From positions 21,209,001 to 21,273,000 of the forward strand of contig OZ005620.1 of NCBI GenBank assembly GCA_963930655.1: a DNA stretch of 64,000 nucleotides. Reading direction: 5' to 3'. A program made the translations under genes and the position numbers. Below are positions 61,275 through 64,000 of the stretch, in pieces. The first letter of the stretch is position 1; the number at the start of each line of letters is the position of its first letter. This DNA is from Myrica gale (taxonomy: Eukaryota; Streptophyta; Magnoliopsida; Fagales; Myricaceae). Below the pieces are notes generated by a model. The model saw only the letters and a program-made list of their open reading frames with translations. It ran no database searches and was not told where the DNA came from.

Positions 61275-63027
61275 ATGTTTTCTTCTACCAAACCTGCAAT
61301 TCAGGCATTGGCCTTTTTATCCTGCCTTCTCTTCCCCATTGCCTCGTCCACTTATTGTAGCAGAGACTTCTATAAACTGGCCAAGCAAATAAGCCCCACA
61401 GGATGCAAGAAATTGCCCACATTAGGAGCTGAATTTGGCTGGAATTACGTCTACTCCAACAATTCCCTCAATGAGATGAGGTTTCGCATGATTTTAGGTG
61501 TCAAGCTAGACTATGAAATGGGATGGCTTGCCTGGGGGGTCAACCCAGGAAAGACGCCGCAGATGGTTGGAACCAGGGCCATCATAGGCATCAGACTCCA
61601 AAACGAATCTTTAGTAATCAAGACGTATAACATCACCGCTGATACCAAGCTCGGTTGCCAGATCCAGCCTTCAGAAATCGATGTAAACGTCTCAAATATG
61701 GTTGTCCAATACATAAAGGAAACAGGCCACATGGTTATACAAGCAATGGTAGTTCTTCCCAAGGAGTACAACATTTCAAGGTTACACCATGTCTGGCAAG
61801 TTGGTGGATATCATGCTAAAGATGTGCAGCCCAATTATGATGAAGATGAGCAGCCCAAGAAGCATGCGATGCTTCTTCAGAATGTAGACAGTACAGAGAC
61901 TATAGACCTGAAAACAGGGCGTAGTTATGATACTAAAACTCACCGGCGTCCCCTTCGAACGGTAACAAACTAAGCGACTTACACACCCTTTGCAATTGAA
62001 ATTAATGCCTTCATAATGTATGTGATTCCCAGGATTGTGTCCTGCTAATTAAGGATTGTCAGCGGGTTCTTGTCAAGCTGTTTCAGCGATAATTTGATAT
62101 ACAGAAACTGGAAAATGATCATATTTTCTTTTGAGCATGCGAATTAACTGTCAACTACCTGTTGGTTCCCAAGAAATTAATACATAGCAGCCAACTGTTC
62201 CCACGAATATTATTTATTCCACTAATGGTGAAACGATGAAGAACAGAATTCCTATTGTTTTTTGATGCGAAGTTAACGTGATAGATTTGTGTCTCTGTAG
62301 GTGCATGGGGTTCTGAACATTTTGGGGGGAGGAGTGCTCTTGCCCATTGGTGTGCTCTTCGCGAGGTACTTGAGGACATATAATTTCGGGACTAAAGAGG
62401 ACAGGTGGTTTAATCTGCACCGTTTCTGCCAGATTGCTGGTTCGGTTCTACTCGCCGCCGGCGGATCCATTGGTGTATCTCTTGGATCTTCTTCAAAATA
62501 TTACGTTTTTACCACCCATCGGCTTCTTGCCATATTCATTTTGACGTTCACAGGACTACAAGTAACTCTCTCCCTCTGCGTTATCTTTCTAGTTCTCCTT
62601 CTCTCTGATTGATTTCTTTGAAGGTTTATATCAAATCTTCTCGTTAATTTGTACTCTGTTCGTATCTTAGGTATTGGCTTTACGTTTAATACCAAAGGAA
62701 TACGATGAGTATCGCAAGCCCTGGAACATGTACCACCACTTTCTTGGCTATTCACTCCTCGCCTTGATTTCTGTCAATATATTTTATGGGATTTCCATTT
62801 TGAGGCCGGAGAACAAACGCTGGAAATGGGCTTATATTGGAATTCTTATAGCTTTTGGAGTCATTATATTGGGGTTGGAGGTTTGCAATTGGATGCTATT
62901 CTTTAAAGACAAAAAAGAAAGAGCAAAGAGGGAAACTGAAGCGAAGGGTCCGGACAAGAGTACAACTGGAAGCACGCCGCAGTCGGTCGAATCGTCGAAA
63001 GGAACTAAGACTCAGAGTTGCCCTTAG
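61275..63027 (+). CDS. DOMON and cytochrome b561 domain-containing protein
   Basis: Three exons, 61275–61961, 62301–62561 and 62671–63027, all phase 0 with GT/AG introns, give 434 residues. A signal peptide (to about residue 25) is followed by the DOMON domain (about 40–190; YCSRDFYKL, EMGWLAWGVNPGKTPQMVGT, HHVWQVG). The b561 part begins HGVLNILGGGVLLPIGVLFARYL in exon 2, with later His residues in NLHRFCQI, THRLLAIFILTFTGLQV and MYHHFLGYSLLALI as probable haem ligands. Such proteins are membrane ascorbate-linked electron-transfer proteins, usually in the plasma membrane. The tail is Lys/Glu-rich and cytosolic. No lesions; the ATG gives a complete signal peptide. Confidence 0.93.
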
Positions 63028-64000
63028 AACAAATCTTCGGTCTTTTGTTTTGTTTTGTTATGTTTATTTTATTTTATTTTATTTTTTATTGGCATGGAGT
63101 CTTTCAATGTTCCGTTTTCCTTCACGAACGTGTTTGTGTGGTGCTCGGGGTGACGCAGTGGATGTTTTTTTTTTTTTCCTAAACCACGTTTCATTCCTGA
63201 AACGAAGGGGGACAATGTTTGTCGCCTAATATAAGGAAAATGAGAAAATATTTACAGCTGAAAATATTTATTGGGAAAACAAAACAAGTTTCAGTGTTTG
63301 GCTAATTCCTTGAAAATAAATATATAGTGTTTGACAGATACTTCCTCTAATGATCCATTTGAATTATCAAAGGCTCCAATCGGGAAAGTTGTGTTCTTCT
63401 TACAAATTTGTCAATCAGCAAATGAAGAGTTATCTATAAAGCCTCTACTCATCGTAGCTTTCTTGCAACTTTATCTCAACAAACTAATTGCGAAAATGTG
63501 AAATTAAAGTTCAAATGATAGCGAAATATTAAAAATAATGAAAGCATATCCCATAAAATACGAATTACAACTTGAAATGCTAAAATAAATTTTTGTTATT
63601 GATAAAGATATTAAAAACACTGCATAATAATAAATTGAGTCTACCAAAAAAAGAAAGAGAAATGACAAAAAAATCATATATTAAACAAATCATGTACATG
63701 TTAAAACTCTCTGTCCTTGACCACTTATCACAGTTTCCTTTGACTCTTTTAACCCCTACCAAACACATATGTTTTTGAAAATATTTTACATGAAAATATA
63801 TTCGGTCGAAACAAACGCAACCTAAATGACTGAATTACACAAAAATCACCGAAGGTGGTGGCTTAGCGATGATGGGCTCTGGCTACAACACGGGGGTTAT
63901 GTCTTCTAAAAAGTTTAAATCTTTACAATTTCATTCTGCTATAGATGATCCCACTGCACATGCTAGGTTTCAGTGAACAAGGTCGATGATCACAAAAGAC
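63028..64000. other. 3' flank and intergenic DNA
   Basis: Non-coding, AT-rich. A T-rich stretch with repeated TTTTA follows the b561 stop and is likely its 3' UTR. No gene recognised to the edge. Confidence 0.5.

Overview
The window is nuclear DNA from a eudicot plant, probably a woody species. The evidence is intron-rich genes with plant-specific architecture (a fused plastid HisH–HisF enzyme, a phytepsin with a plant-specific insert, STIG1, DOMON–cytochrome b561), AT-rich intergenic DNA, and plant-type transposons (hAT, CACTA, MITE, TRIM, L1). The species cannot be named from the sequence. I see no bacterial operons, CRISPR arrays, rRNA or tRNA genes.

Layout. 0.3–2.9 kb, minus: the first five coding exons of MSH5, running off the left edge. 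5.8–13.0 kb, plus: a complete 14-exon Rab3GAP catalytic-subunit gene. 13.4–17.8 kb: transposon-rich DNA. 18.0–18.5 kb, plus: a secreted glycine-rich protein. 19–27.3 kb: MITEs, a minisatellite, a decayed hAT transposon carrying a nested MITE, an F-box At4g22030-like fragment and a retroposon. 28.2–35.1 kb, minus: complete HISN4 (imidazole glycerol phosphate synthase, 19 exons, one GC–AG intron). 36.8–37.3 kb, plus: a short BAP31-like gene. 37.8–41.3 kb: a foldback MITE, a NEMP/PNET2 retropseudogene, a TRIM element and a retroposon. 42.8–44.4 kb, minus: a single-exon MAPKKK. 46.6–50.9 kb, minus: a 13-exon aspartic proteinase with a one-base frameshift. 51.6–57.2 kb, minus: a suppressor-of-white-apricot-like pseudogene split by a hAT element and an L1 LINE. 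58.5–59.0 kb, minus: STIG1-like. 61.3–63.0 kb, plus: DOMON–cytochrome b561.

The most interesting feature I found is a family of four related retroposons of about 1.0–1.13 kb (13657–14702, 26261–27298, 35538–36663, 40320–41317). Each ends in a TAG-poly(A) tail, has its own 11–20 bp target-site duplication, shares a small GC-rich hairpin core and lacks any recognisable reverse transcriptase. They make up about 6.6% of the window and look like L1-mobilised non-autonomous elements. A more diverged relative at about 14800–15514 contains a perfect 32-bp inverted repeat.

The real genes are unrelated housekeeping and signalling genes and do not form a functional cluster. Exon coordinates were set by hand from splice consensus, reading frame and recalled family sequence, so individual junctions may be off by a few bases.
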